Shown here one piece after another: positions 7,725 to 17,242 of a stretch of 64,000 bases of DNA. Within the stretch, counting starts at the first letter, position 1. The number at the start of each line of letters is the position of its first letter. The stretch is from positions 1 to 64,000 of the forward strand of contig JAGCFO010000015.1 in NCBI GenBank assembly GCA_017650105.1, read 5' to 3'. Origin of the DNA: Bacteroidaceae bacterium (GTDB taxonomy: Bacteria > Bacteroidota > Bacteroidia > Bacteroidales > Bacteroidaceae). The notes below the pieces were generated by a model, which saw nothing but the letters and a program-made list of their open reading frames with translations, was not told the DNA's origin and did no database searches. A program made the position numbers and the translations under genes.

Positions 7725-9443
7725 ATGAAAAAAACACTCTTCTTCGCTCTTACGGCACTGCTACTCCTCATCGCTGCTGGGGAGGGAAACCGCAAGCCTA
7801 CTGTGTTCATGATAGGCGACTCCACTATGGCCAACAAGCCGATAAAGGACGGTGCACCCGAGCGAGGGTGGGGGATGATGCTACCTGGATTCTTTACGGA
7901 AGACATAGTGGTAGACAATCATGCGGTGAACGGGCGCAGCTCGAAAAGCTTCATCAACGAAGGGCGCTGGGATGCTGTGCTTAAGAAGATGATGCCCGGT
8001 GACTATGTGGTTATCCAGTTCGGGCACAACGATGAGAAACCTAAGGAGGACCGCCACACCGAGCCTGGCACAACCTTTGATGCCAACCTGCGCCGCTTCT
8101 GCAACGAAACGCTGGAGAGAGGAGCGACACCCATATTGATGAATGCTATCGTGAGGCGTAATTTCAAGGCTCCTGCCGATAGCGTCGTGTCAACAGATGA
8201 CCGCCTGCAACTCTCCGAAGTGGACGAGAGTGGCGAGGGGCTGATCCTTTACGATACGCACGGTGCATACCTTGACAGCCCCCGCAACGTAGCGAAAGAA
8301 CTCGGTGTTCCCTTCGTGGATGCCAATCGCATCACACACGAGCTGGTGCAGGGACTGGGGCGCGACGAGTCGAAAAAACTGTTTATGCATGTGAGCCCCA
8401 AGACGGTGTGGGCGATTCCCGACGGACGTGTCGACAATACGCACCTCAATGTGTACGGAGGGCGTGTTATTGCCGGGCTGCTGGTAGACGCGATAGCAGA
8501 AGCGGTGCCTGCATTGAAACCTTATGTACGACATTACGATTTCGTGGTGGCGAAGGACGGCTCGGGCGATTTCTTCACGCTGCAGGAAGCTATCAATGCT
8601 GTTCCCGACTTCTGCAAGAATCATCGTACCACTATCCTTCTGCGTGCCGGAGAGTATGACGAGAAAGTAAATATTCCCCCTTCCAAAATCAATGTAAGCC
8701 TGATAGGTCAGGAAGGCGCTGTCATAACAGGCTCCGACTATGCCTCGAAGAAGAATGCGCTGGGTGACGATTACAGCACCAGCGGTTCGGCTTCGTGCTA
8801 CATCTGGGCACCAGACTTCTATTGCGAGGGCGTTACCTTCAGCAACACCGCAGGACCTGTTGGACAGGCTGTGGCATGCTTCATAGGTGCCGACAGGGTG
8901 GTGTTCAACTGCTGTCGCTTCCTCGGGCATCAGGACACCCTCTATAATTGGGCACGACGCAGCAGACAGTATTTCCGTGACTGTTACGTAGAGGGAACCG
9001 TCGACTTCATATTTGGCTGGAGCACTGCTGTGTTCGACCAATGCACCATCCACAGTTTAGGAAAGGGATACCTCACGGCACCGTCAACCGACAAGGGCGA
9101 CGGGATGGGGTATGTGTTCCACGATTGTGTGCTCACGGGTTCCGAAGGGGTGAAAGCCTATCTGGGTCGCCCCTGGCGCGAGTATGCCCGCGCTGCTTTC
9201 ATCCGTTGCAAGATGGACAGCCACATACGTCCCGAGGGGTGGCATAACTGGGGAAAGCCTGAGGCGGAAAAGCATGCGTTCTTTGCCGAGTATGGCAGCC
9301 AGGGAGCTGGTGCAAACGAGAAGGCTCGTGTGAAGTGGGCACACACTCTCAAGGAGAAGGATTTGAAGCGTTATGAGACATCTGTGGTACTTGCCGGCTC
9401 CGACGGCTGGAATCCCCTGACTCTGTTCTCGCTCGACGATTGA
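7725..9443 (+). CDS. Secreted acetylesterase-pectin methylesterase fusion (SGNH/CE12-like + CE8)
   Basis: The protein is 573 residues from the ATG at 7725, chosen because a signal peptide (MKKTLFFALTALLLLIAA) starts there and a promoter lies just upstream. Residues about 25-265 are an SGNH hydrolase like rhamnogalacturonan acetylesterases: FMIGDSTMANKP with Ser33, GHNDEKP, and the catalytic Asp237/His240 in DNTHLN. Residues about 270-570 are a CE8 pectinesterase: GHQDTLY with Asp404, GTVDFIFGW with Asp427, and the late LGRPWREYARAAF motif. One polypeptide should therefore remove both acetyl and methyl esters from pectin. The protein is periplasmic or secreted. GH51 follows after 60 bp, probably in the same transcript, consistent with degrading arabinan-decorated pectin. 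Confidence 0.9.
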   Translation: MKKTLFFALTALLLLIAAGEGNRKPTVFMIGDSTMANKPIKDGAPERGWGMMLPGFFTEDIVVDNHAVNGRSSKSFINEGRWDAVLKKMMPGDYVVIQFGHNDEKPKEDRHTEPGTTFDANLRRFCNETLERGATPILMNAIVRRNFKAPADSVVSTDDRLQLSEVDESGEGLILYDTHGAYLDSPRNVAKELGVPFVDANRITHELVQGLGRDESKKLFMHVSPKTVWAIPDGRVDNTHLNVYGGRVIAGLLVDAIAEAVPALKPYVRHYDFVVAKDGSGDFFTLQEAINAVPDFCKNHRTTILLRAGEYDEKVNIPPSKINVSLIGQEGAVITGSDYASKKNALGDDYSTSGSASCYIWAPDFYCEGVTFSNTAGPVGQAVACFIGADRVVFNCCRFLGHQDTLYNWARRSRQYFRDCYVEGTVDFIFGWSTAVFDQCTIHSLGKGYLTAPSTDKGDGMGYVFHDCVLTGSEGVKAYLGRPWREYARAAFIRCKMDSHIRPEGWHNWGKPEAEKHAFFAEYGSQGAGANEKARVKWAHTLKEKDLKRYETSVVLAGSDGWNPLTLFSLDD

Positions 9444-9503
9444 CGCTTGTTTTTGCAATTGATACAAAAAAGACTTGAAGAATATCATTAAAAAGCAAAT
9501 AAT

Positions 9504-11483
9504 ATGAAAAAGACATTCGCGACACTATTTCTTGCCTGCATAGCCCTTACGCTCAACGCGCAGGCTGCCCACGACTGGCAAATCAATCTTAAAAAGGTGG
9601 GTGCCCCCATCCAACCTACCATGTACGGCATCTTTTTTGAAGACATCAACTACGGTGCCGACGGAGGACTCTATGCCGAGAAGGTGAAGAACCGTTCGTT
9701 TGACTTCCCCTTTGCCCTCACCGGCTGGCAGGCTGCAGGCAATGTGGAAGTGCGTCACGACGGGCCTTTTGACAAGAATCCTAACTATGTGCGACTCAGC
9801 AGCAGCGGGCATCACGATAAGTTTACGGCGCTCATCAACGAAGGCTTTTTCGGCGTTTCGGTAGAGAAAGACCATACGTATCGTTTCAGCGTGTGGGCTC
9901 GTGTGCCCGAGGGTGGACGAGATGCCAAAATCCGAGTTGAGCTTGCTCACGCCAACACTATGGACGAGCGGCAGCAGTTCACTCGCAATGAGCTGGTGGT
10001 GAGCAGTTCTGAATGGAAGCGCTACGAACTGGAGATTACTCCACCCCGCACCGATCCGAAGGCACAGCTGCGCATCTTCCTCGTGGGGAATAACAGCGTA
10101 GACCTTGACCATGTTTCCCTCTTCCCCTCCGATGCCTGGAACGGCATCCTCAGAGCTGATCTCGTGCAAGCGCTTGCCGACCTTCATCCGGGCGTGTTCC
10201 GCTTCCCGGGAGGATGCATCGTCGAAGGAACCGATCTTGCCACACGCTACAACTGGAAGAACAGCGTGGGGCCAGCCGAGAACCGTCCACTTAATGAGAA
10301 TCGCTGGCACTACACATTCGACTATCGGTTCTTCCCCGACTATTTCCAAACCTACGGACTGGGTTTCTATGAATTTTTCTGCCTCTCCGAAGCCATTGGA
10401 GCCGCTCCTCTTCCCGTTGTGAGCTGCGGGCTTGCCTGCCAGTTCCAGAATCGCCCCGAGGAGAACGCTCACGTGCCCGTAGATGAGCTGGAACCTTACA
10501 TTCAGGATGCCCTCGACCTTATCGAGTTTGCCAATGGAAGTACGGATACCAAGTGGGGAAAGCTACGTGCCGAGATGGGGCATCCCGAACCCTTCGGACT
10601 GAAATTCCTTGCCGTCGGCAACGAGCAGTGGGGGCAAGAGTACGTCGACCGTGCCGAACCTTTCGTGCAGGCACTCCGCAAGCATCACCCTGAAATCAAT
10701 ATAATAGGTACTGCAGGACCTTACAACGGAGGCGATATGTTTAATTTCCTTTGGCCTGAGATGCGTCGTCTGAAGGTGGACCTTGTGGATGAGCACTTCT
10801 ATGCGCCCGAACGTTGGTTCAAGGCAAACGCAAACCGATATGATAACTACTCACGCAAGGGTCCTAAGGTGTTTGCTGGGGAGTACGCTTGCCACGGAGC
10901 TGACGGCAAGAAGTTCAATCATTTCAATGCCTCGCTCCTCGAGGCCGCCTTCATGACCGGACTTGAACGCAATGCCGACGTAGTCCAGATGGCTACCTAT
11001 GCTCCGCTTTTTGCTCATGTGGAAGGCTGGCAGTGGCGTCCCGATCTTATCTGGTACGACAACCTGCGCAGTGTGCGCTCCTGCAGTTACTATGTGCAGC
11101 AACTCTACAGCACTTATAAAGGTACCAATGTGCTGCCGATGATTGACGAGAACAAGAAGCCCATTGCTGGCAACGACGACCAAGACGGGCTCTACGCTTC
11201 GGCTGTCATCGACAAAGATGCATCAAAAATCTACGTCAAAGTGGCAAATATCACCGATGAAGAGCGTAGTTTCACGATTCATTTCAACGGGCTCTCGAAG
11301 AAGCAGACGCTTGCCGACGGAGAGCGCATCGTGCTTCATAGCGACGATCCTATGCTCGACAACTCCTTGCAAAATCCTACCGCTGTATTGCCGCGGACGT
11401 TCGTACAACCCATCGAGGGAAATGTGTTGCAGACAAAAGTTGCTCCCGCTTCCTTCAACGTCTTCGTGTTTACCATTCAGTAG
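9504..11483 (+). CDS. Alpha-L-arabinofuranosidase, GH51
   Basis: The 659-residue exported enzyme (signal MKKTFATLFLACIALTLNAQA) releases arabinofuranose from arabinan side chains. A carbohydrate-binding-like segment (FRFSVWARVPEGGRDAKI) is inserted after the N-terminal GIFFEDINYGADGGLYAE motif. The (beta/alpha)8 catalytic domain shows the acid/base Glu374 in LAVGNEQWGQE and the nucleophile Glu460 in VFAGEYACHG. The C-terminal beta domain ends near FNVFVFTIQ. It is the second gene of the pectin esterase unit. Family membership is clear; exact linkage preference is inferred. Confidence 0.93.
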   Translation: MKKTFATLFLACIALTLNAQAAHDWQINLKKVGAPIQPTMYGIFFEDINYGADGGLYAEKVKNRSFDFPFALTGWQAAGNVEVRHDGPFDKNPNYVRLSSSGHHDKFTALINEGFFGVSVEKDHTYRFSVWARVPEGGRDAKIRVELAHANTMDERQQFTRNELVVSSSEWKRYELEITPPRTDPKAQLRIFLVGNNSVDLDHVSLFPSDAWNGILRADLVQALADLHPGVFRFPGGCIVEGTDLATRYNWKNSVGPAENRPLNENRWHYTFDYRFFPDYFQTYGLGFYEFFCLSEAIGAAPLPVVSCGLACQFQNRPEENAHVPVDELEPYIQDALDLIEFANGSTDTKWGKLRAEMGHPEPFGLKFLAVGNEQWGQEYVDRAEPFVQALRKHHPEINIIGTAGPYNGGDMFNFLWPEMRRLKVDLVDEHFYAPERWFKANANRYDNYSRKGPKVFAGEYACHGADGKKFNHFNASLLEAAFMTGLERNADVVQMATYAPLFAHVEGWQWRPDLIWYDNLRSVRSCSYYVQQLYSTYKGTNVLPMIDENKKPIAGNDDQDGLYASAVIDKDASKIYVKVANITDEERSFTIHFNGLSKKQTLADGERIVLHSDDPMLDNSLQNPTAVLPRTFVQPIEGNVLQTKVAPASFNVFVFTIQ

Positions 11484-11532
11484 GTTTGGGTAAATACATA
11501 TGATATCCCTTCTTGTATGGGGGGATAGTGGA

Positions 11533-11573
11533 AATAATCTGAGTCCTGTAATTCAAGGGCTCAGATTATTTTC
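11533..11573. terminator. Shared terminator between convergent genes
   Basis: AATAATCTGAG at 11533-11543 and CTCAGATTATT at 11560-11570 are perfect inverted repeats with a 16-nt loop and T-rich flanks. They lie between GH51 (plus) and the GT4 gene (minus), whose stop codon is inside the right arm. The structure could end transcripts from both sides. Confidence 0.65.
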
Positions 11574-12817
11574 TCGTATAGAGTCAATAGTTGGTTGGCA
11601 GATAGGCTGTCGTTATAGCGCGTTCTACTAAGTTCAGCTGCCTCCGAAGCACATTCGGCGAGGCGTGCAGGGTTGGTTAGCAGTTGTTCCAGAGCATCAG
11701 CAAGAGCTTCTGGGCTGTTGGGTTCGTATGTAAGCCCGGCACGTCCTATTATCTCGGAGAAAGAGCCGCTATGTGGCTCTACTGCGGGACGGCCGGCAGC
11801 GAAAGCTTCGCAGAGGTAGAGCCCTATGCCTTCGGGAAAACGTAGCGGAACGGAGAGCACTGTGATGTGGCGGTAAAACTCAAAGTGACTTCTCCAAGTG
11901 TAATCTTTTTCGATGTATACATCCTCGGCATAAGGGTGGAGCGTCTTGTGTACACGGGCTAGAAACTTCTTTTCAGTAGGCATATACCCCCCGCCGATAC
12001 GAAGTTTCAGATGCGGGATGGTGTTTCTCTTTTTCAGCAACACAAAGGCTTCTGCCAAAATGTCAAGTCCGTCAAGCTCATTCATTCGATAGAAGAAACC
12101 GATGGTTGGGCATTCAGGCGACTCGTCAGAGGTGTATCGTGAGATTTCTACTCCCGGGTAGATGACTGTTGGAGGCTCGATGTCGGGCATTCGCTTCTGG
12201 GCTATCTGCTGATAGTAATACGATGTGGTGACAAATTTGTCTATCCATTCAGCGCCGTTATTTATACTTTGCCAAGCCCTTTGGGCATATTCTGGAGCGA
12301 GAGAGTCTATCCACACTTCCTCGTCCTGCAGCGAGCAAACGATGGGCAGTCCGAGTGCCTCCTTTAATGGTTTTGCTACAGCGAGGAGGAGCGTCGACGA
12401 GAGGTGTATCACTTGCGGCTGTATGTCCTTTACCCAACTGACGAGTTCCTCTACATGACGCTTGAAAGCTGAGTCGTCGCCTTCTATCATGCTGAGAGTC
12501 ATCTGCTCCATGCCAGCAGCAGAAGTGGTGCCTGAAAACGAGGCGGCAAGGCGCAGCGAAGCCTTTGAGTCGAGCATCCGACGTATCCAGTGGGGAATGC
12601 GCTTGCGCATCTTCTGCTCGACGTAGAAGGTTGTGGCAGGAAAGAACACGGGAGCCTTGCCTTGCAGCTCACCCAAGAATTCAAGCGGCAGGTAGAGAGG
12701 AACCACCGTCACCTCATGACCCGCTCTGTGAAGAGCTTGGGCCATGAGGTTGTCGCGGTAGCAATTCCCACAGAAGTATCCGTCGCCCGAACCAGGGGAA
12801 ATGAAAAGAATCTTCAT
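11561..12817 (-). CDS. GT4-family glycosyltransferase
   Basis: The 418-residue protein has the GT-B fold of family GT4. The N-terminal acceptor domain starts MKILFISPGSGDGYFCGNCY, with a glycine-rich loop. The C-terminal donor domain contains FRMNELDGLDILAEAF-type segments and the nucleotide-sugar motif region EGIGLYLCEAFAAGRPAV followed by GSFSEIIGRAGLTYEP. No signal peptide or membrane span is visible, so it acts at the cytoplasmic side. It starts 10 bp after the PQQ-like gene and is probably the last gene of the ABC/PQQ operon. Donor and acceptor are unknown. Confidence 0.85.
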   Translation of the reverse strand: MKILFISPGSGDGYFCGNCYRDNLMAQALHRAGHEVTVVPLYLPLEFLGELQGKAPVFFPATTFYVEQKMRKRIPHWIRRMLDSKASLRLAASFSGTTSAAGMEQMTLSMIEGDDSAFKRHVEELVSWVKDIQPQVIHLSSTLLLAVAKPLKEALGLPIVCSLQDEEVWIDSLAPEYAQRAWQSINNGAEWIDKFVTTSYYYQQIAQKRMPDIEPPTVIYPGVEISRYTSDESPECPTIGFFYRMNELDGLDILAEAFVLLKKRNTIPHLKLRIGGGYMPTEKKFLARVHKTLHPYAEDVYIEKDYTWRSHFEFYRHITVLSVPLRFPEGIGLYLCEAFAAGRPAVEPHSGSFSEIIGRAGLTYEPNSPEALADALEQLLTNPARLAECASEAAELSRTRYNDSLSANQLLTLYEKII

Positions 12818-12827
12818 CCGAGCAAGC

Positions 12828-14102
12828 TTACTTTATCTTATATGCATAGAATGCGCCGGCATGACGAACATACAGCACACCATCGGCAATGGCGGGATGT
12901 GCCCAATAGGGCCCGCTGCCCTTGGTGATACGGAATTCGCTGGTAACTTCAAACTTTTCGGGAGTGGCTTTTGCCAGCCCCACCGTGCCGCGTCTCTCAT
13001 CGTAGCAGAAGAGCTTTCCGTCGGCAGCGATGATGGAACCCTTTCCTTTGCCTTCCCAAGCAGTCTCGTACTTCACTTCGCCCGTATTCCAATCGAGGCA
13101 GCACCAGTTGCCGGCATTGTTGTTTATCCAATTGGAGCCGTAAATGTAATCTCCTACAAGCACATAGCCTCCGTGGTGTGTATCGAGGACATCGGTGCGC
13201 CAGGTAACGTCAACGCTCTTCAAATCGTCAGCCAGCTTGAGCTGAAATCCGTTGATGTCGTATCCGTGACAGAAGAAAATCTTCCCATCGCGATAGAGGG
13301 CGGAATTAGGGGCTATATTATCCCAGCGTCCTTGTTTGCCTGTATATTTGGGTCCCCAGTTATCGAAGGTCCACTCAATTTCTCCTGTTTCGGGATTCAC
13401 GCCAAAAGCATTGAGTGCCGTAGAGCCGACAATTTGCCGCTTACCGTTGTATTCGATAAGGATAGGAGAGACGTATCCACTCTTGTCACCCAACGCACGA
13501 GACTTCCAAACTTCTTCGCCCGTCAACTTGTTAAGCGCTACGATAGTTGTTTGGTCTCCGCAAGGAGTGTAGATGACTTTGTCGTCGTACACTAATGGGC
13601 ATTCGCTTGTTCCCCAGTTGCCCGTCTTACGAGCATATTTCTCGCCTCCGTCTACTTTCCAGACGATAGAGCCATTTTCAGCGTTAATGCAGACAACCTC
13701 GCCCATTCCGCTGATGACGTAAACGTTTCCGTCGCTGAAGGTTGGCGTAGTGCGTACTTCAGGATAAGAACCTTTCCAGGGTTTTCCATAAGCAACGGTG
13801 AAAACTTTTGTTCCGTCAAGTTTGTAGCAGTTGAGGACTTCCTGATCTTCCTGATCATTAAGCCCAGTCAGATAGATTCGGTCGTTTACAACTTGTGCGC
13901 TTGAATAACCTTTACCTGCATCCTCTACTTCGAAAATCATTTTCGGGCCTTCTTCAGGCCACGCGTCAAGCAGCCCTGTGTCAGGATAAACCCCGTTGTT
14001 TTGAGGCCCGCGCCAGCCATATTCGCTGGCACCGGAAGTGGTCTGTGCCCCACTCGTAGCACAAATGGCAACAAGAGCCACACTGATAAGAATCTTTTTC
14101 AT
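12828..14102 (-). CDS. Exported PQQ-like beta-propeller protein
   Basis: The 424-residue product has a signal peptide (MKKILISVALVAICATSGA), followed by the hallmark entry motif of this group (GWRGPQNNGVYPDTGLLDAW). Repeated blades contain GxVYxxxxDGKLxxxD-like strands such as VVCINAENGSIVWKVDGG and NKLTGEEVWKSRALG. It resembles BamB/PQQ-dehydrogenase-type propellers, but no PQQ biosynthesis gene is seen in the window and cofactor binding is not implied. Its ATG overlaps the permease stop by 4 bp, so translation is probably coupled to the ABC transporter. Related propellers occur three times in the redox operon upstream. Confidence 0.85.
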   Translation of the reverse strand: MKKILISVALVAICATSGAQTTSGASEYGWRGPQNNGVYPDTGLLDAWPEEGPKMIFEVEDAGKGYSSAQVVNDRIYLTGLNDQEDQEVLNCYKLDGTKVFTVAYGKPWKGSYPEVRTTPTFSDGNVYVISGMGEVVCINAENGSIVWKVDGGEKYARKTGNWGTSECPLVYDDKVIYTPCGDQTTIVALNKLTGEEVWKSRALGDKSGYVSPILIEYNGKRQIVGSTALNAFGVNPETGEIEWTFDNWGPKYTGKQGRWDNIAPNSALYRDGKIFFCHGYDINGFQLKLADDLKSVDVTWRTDVLDTHHGGYVLVGDYIYGSNWINNNAGNWCCLDWNTGEVKYETAWEGKGKGSIIAADGKLFCYDERRGTVGLAKATPEKFEVTSEFRITKGSGPYWAHPAIADGVLYVRHAGAFYAYKIK

Positions 14103-17100
14103 TGTCTGATGGTTTTAGTGTTAATAATTAGGTGAATGATAATCCATGTGATGATACCGAAGAGCGCCAGCAGCGCTAGGGCTACTGTCCAGGCGGATGT
14201 GCTGATTTCCCGGATGCCGGCGCTGATGCTGACGACACTACCGAGGGCTCCTGTCAGAATGGCAAAAAGAGGAACGATGAGTTGCTCTTTTCGCAACATG
14301 CCGACGATGCTCTGCGTGCTGAATCCCAACGTTTGGTAGAGAGCAATCTCTTGCCGGCGTGCTGCGAGGCTCTTCCTAACTACGATGAGCAAACTTGCTA
14401 GCCCTAGCAGAAGCCCCAATCCGCCTAATGACAAGAATATGCTCAGGTATGCATCTGTCACTTCGTAGAATCGGCGAAGTCTGTCGTCGGTTGAGTTTAG
14501 AGATATGCCGTAGTCGGAGAGAGCCGTCTCCAATAGTTGCTGAGTCGTATTGAGCTGAGCGGTTGATTCGTTGTCTATCTTTGTCAATAGGGTTTCAGGG
14601 TTTGGTTTCCTTCCCGCCATGAAGACTCTGCTTCCCGACTCCTCAGGCCAAAGCAGCAGAAACTGTTCTTGAGGCATGATAGCATATCCGTGCAGCACTC
14701 CCGTTGGATACGATGCTGCGATGAGGGCCTTTGCCTCATGTCCGTCGTTGGCCTTGAAAGTGAGCGTGTCGCCCACTTTTTTCATCATGCTCCACGTCAG
14801 AGCCTCCACGTCGATGGCTACAGGCACTATGTTATCTTCCTCTGCATTCAGCATCAGTTTGTCGACGTCGATGCCGAAAGCAGCCATTTGTGAGGTTTCC
14901 ATACCCAACACAGAAGGTATAGAAACTTTGTTAAGGTTCCAGCAGCTTGCCTCGTCTTCGGTGTGCTTGGGCATCTGCAGAAATCGGACATCGTGTGGCA
15001 GTTCTTCTAAGTGAAGATGACGTCGCGAGCGAATGTCGTTCATGTCGTAAAGAAGAGGAACGGCAGTCTCTGCGTAGAGGCTGTATCCTCCTGTTGCCTC
15101 GTGGGAAGAATGCTTGATATCAGGGCGGTTGAGGCCTACCGCGAAAACGGTGAAAATGCCTGTAGCCAGCGTCCAAAACGCTAACGTGTGCTGCCTTTTG
15201 AAGTGACGTATATTGAGCAGAGGGAGTTGCTCAAGGTCGTTAGCAGAGAGGGAGGCTTTTGTCAGGAGTATTCGCCCTCCAATGCTTGCATCCACTATCC
15301 AAAGCAATCCGCACAGCACGAAAACTACCACGCTGTGGAAGATAGCGAAGTTAAGCACGATGAGGGCACATATCATAAGAAGGAGAAGGTAGAAAACTCT
15401 CTTGCGGGAAGAGGCCGTTTTTTCGTAGGAGGAAAAATTTTTTTCCTTTGGGAATAAATTTTTTTTCTTTGCCCATATCGCCGGATTCTTTGCCCATATT
15501 GTAGGCTGCTCACTTCCGCTTATCGATAGCATTTGCCGGCTGATTTCTTTGTTGATTAATATGACGAGCGTGACAAGACAAATTGTCGTTCCTGCAATCC
15601 AGCTGATGAGGAGCGTCTGCGGTGTAACGCGAAGGGTAAACCCGTCGGTGTGGGTAGCTCCATTCCATGCTCCGGCAAGCATGCGTAGCATCAGGAAGGC
15701 ATATCCCAAGCCCAGCAGAAGGCCTATCAGGGTGGGGATGAGAAGCATGGGAGCAACCTCACGAATAAAGCGCTGGCGGATGGCTTTTTTGGAGAAGCCG
15801 AGAGTGTTGAAGAGGCTCACTTCGTCACTCCTGACGGAAAGCATCTCTAAAAGCGGGTTGGCCATCAGAAGGATGGCAGCCAATATGATAAAGAATCCGA
15901 GAGCGAGGAAGAGTCCTGCAAAATCGGTTCCGTTCGATGCAGCGTAGAGAGCCTGCTGACGCGGTTGGATGACGGAAAGTCCCATATCCTCAGGCTTGAT
16001 TTTCTCTATTTGCTCAGATGAAGCAATCACTTTCGTTGCTGCTCCAAAATCGCTGCACCAGTCTTCTCCTACGGCATCGAAGCTAACGAGTGCCTTAGGC
16101 GTTTGTCTCCATTGGCTCCAGTAGTCTTCGTCGGCTTTTGTGATGCGACTCATATCGATGGGCAAGTCACTATCCCAGTCGGTGCATTTCGCTACGCCCG
16201 AGAGACCTGGAAATGATGCTGTGAGTAGGCTGTCACCTGCCATTTGGAGGGTAGAGACGATATTTGACACAACAAACCGATGGCTCCTCGTCTCGAGGCG
16301 CTTCAGTCCTTTCGTCACAACGTAATAATCCATCGTTACCGAATCGCCGACGTTGACGCCCAACCTGCGTGAAGCCTCGTCGCTCAGCACCGTGTTGTCG
16401 CCCTTCAGCTCATCCGTAGCTGTCACGAACGAATAGCTTATCTCGCTGCCGTGAGTGTTGCCAATAGTGTTTACAAAATAGGCCATATAGCGCTGTTCAG
16501 GCTCCATCAGATTCACGATGTTTGTGGGCAGGAACAACCGACTTGTGCCAATGGTGTCTCCCTTTGCGATGATGCCCGAGAAAGAGGGTTCCCAGATTTG
16601 TTGAAAATCGGAAACGGTGAATTCTTTCGGAGAAAGGATGACATTCACGCTCTTCCCGTCCAAATCCATTGCCTCAGCCAGCTGCTGGCGGTTCACGAAG
16701 ACGTTTAGAGGTCTTACCTGTTCGTTGCGGAGAAGCAGATTGCCTCCGTCTTTTGACTTCCTGACGGTGTGCGAAGTGATGCGGAGCGTGCTCGTATGTG
16801 TCTGCGAAACGAAAAGAGCCCCACGCGGCACAAGGCTATTTGAGGGCAAGTGCAGGACAAACGATTCGGTGCCGATGTGTTTGGAAAGCGCTTCGTTCAC
16901 TTGCGCTTTGTGGCTGCCGATGGTGTCTCCCCAAACTGTGACGGGTATCATCTTGGCGTTTCCCTTGTTGTCAGTAGTGGAAACAAAACCTTCGCATACG
17001 AGAAATCCCTTTGCCGATCTGAGAAGGTCGTTGTGAAGAATAGTATCGTTCAGAAAACCATTTCCCGTGTTGACAATCGTAACGGTTTCGCCAAGTCGCT

Positions 17101-17239
17101 CGTTCACTCTGTCGCGCAGCGAGCCTCTGACGGAGTCTCCCAGAACAAGACTTCCTGTCAGCACCGTCATCATCACAGTCACCGCAGCAGCAGCGAGCCG
17201 ATAGAAACGTTTGTAATATGAACGACTGGCTCTGTTCAC
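14099..17239 (-). CDS. FtsX/MacB-type ABC transporter permease
   Basis: This large 1046-residue permease starts with GTG, 3 bp after the ATPase gene. An N-terminal transmembrane helix (RLAAAAVTVMMTVLTGSLVL) is followed by a long periplasmic domain to about residue 450. A first FtsX domain (helices in LFLALGFFIILAAILLMA and following, with EVSLFNTLGFSKKAIRQRF) follows. Two to three central helices come next, then a second periplasmic domain and a C-terminal FtsX domain ending IITWIIIHLII. The layout is that of LolCE/MacB-like exporters that act on envelope substrates rather than importing solutes. Near residues 582-606 the cytoplasmic linker is made of repeat DNA (15418-15505) giving the heptads PTIWAKN and PAIWAKK. 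The substrate is unknown. Confidence 0.88.
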   Translation of the reverse strand: MNRASRSYYKRFYRLAAAAVTVMMTVLTGSLVLGDSVRGSLRDRVNERLGETVTIVNTGNGFLNDTILHNDLLRSAKGFLVCEGFVSTTDNKGNAKMIPVTVWGDTIGSHKAQVNEALSKHIGTESFVLHLPSNSLVPRGALFVSQTHTSTLRITSHTVRKSKDGGNLLLRNEQVRPLNVFVNRQQLAEAMDLDGKSVNVILSPKEFTVSDFQQIWEPSFSGIIAKGDTIGTSRLFLPTNIVNLMEPEQRYMAYFVNTIGNTHGSEISYSFVTATDELKGDNTVLSDEASRRLGVNVGDSVTMDYYVVTKGLKRLETRSHRFVVSNIVSTLQMAGDSLLTASFPGLSGVAKCTDWDSDLPIDMSRITKADEDYWSQWRQTPKALVSFDAVGEDWCSDFGAATKVIASSEQIEKIKPEDMGLSVIQPRQQALYAASNGTDFAGLFLALGFFIILAAILLMANPLLEMLSVRSDEVSLFNTLGFSKKAIRQRFIREVAPMLLIPTLIGLLLGLGYAFLMLRMLAGAWNGATHTDGFTLRVTPQTLLISWIAGTTICLVTLVILINKEISRQMLSISGSEQPTIWAKNPAIWAKKKNLFPKEKNFSSYEKTASSRKRVFYLLLLMICALIVLNFAIFHSVVVFVLCGLLWIVDASIGGRILLTKASLSANDLEQLPLLNIRHFKRQHTLAFWTLATGIFTVFAVGLNRPDIKHSSHEATGGYSLYAETAVPLLYDMNDIRSRRHLHLEELPHDVRFLQMPKHTEDEASCWNLNKVSIPSVLGMETSQMAAFGIDVDKLMLNAEEDNIVPVAIDVEALTWSMMKKVGDTLTFKANDGHEAKALIAASYPTGVLHGYAIMPQEQFLLLWPEESGSRVFMAGRKPNPETLLTKIDNESTAQLNTTQQLLETALSDYGISLNSTDDRLRRFYEVTDAYLSIFLSLGGLGLLLGLASLLIVVRKSLAARRQEIALYQTLGFSTQSIVGMLRKEQLIVPLFAILTGALGSVVSISAGIREISTSAWTVALALLALFGIITWIIIHLIINTKTIRQ
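15418..15505. repeat. 21-bp/AT-palindrome repeat, copy 1, inside the permease gene
   Basis: Two A/T palindromic blocks (AGGAAAAATTTTTTTCCTTT and a following AATAAATTTTTTTTCTTT) are followed by two 21-bp units, TTTCTTTGCCCATATCGCCGG and a degenerate second ending CCCATATTGTAGG. The copy is read through in frame on the minus strand as a Lys/Trp-rich linker of the permease. Confidence 0.65.
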
Positions 17240-17242
17240 TCG

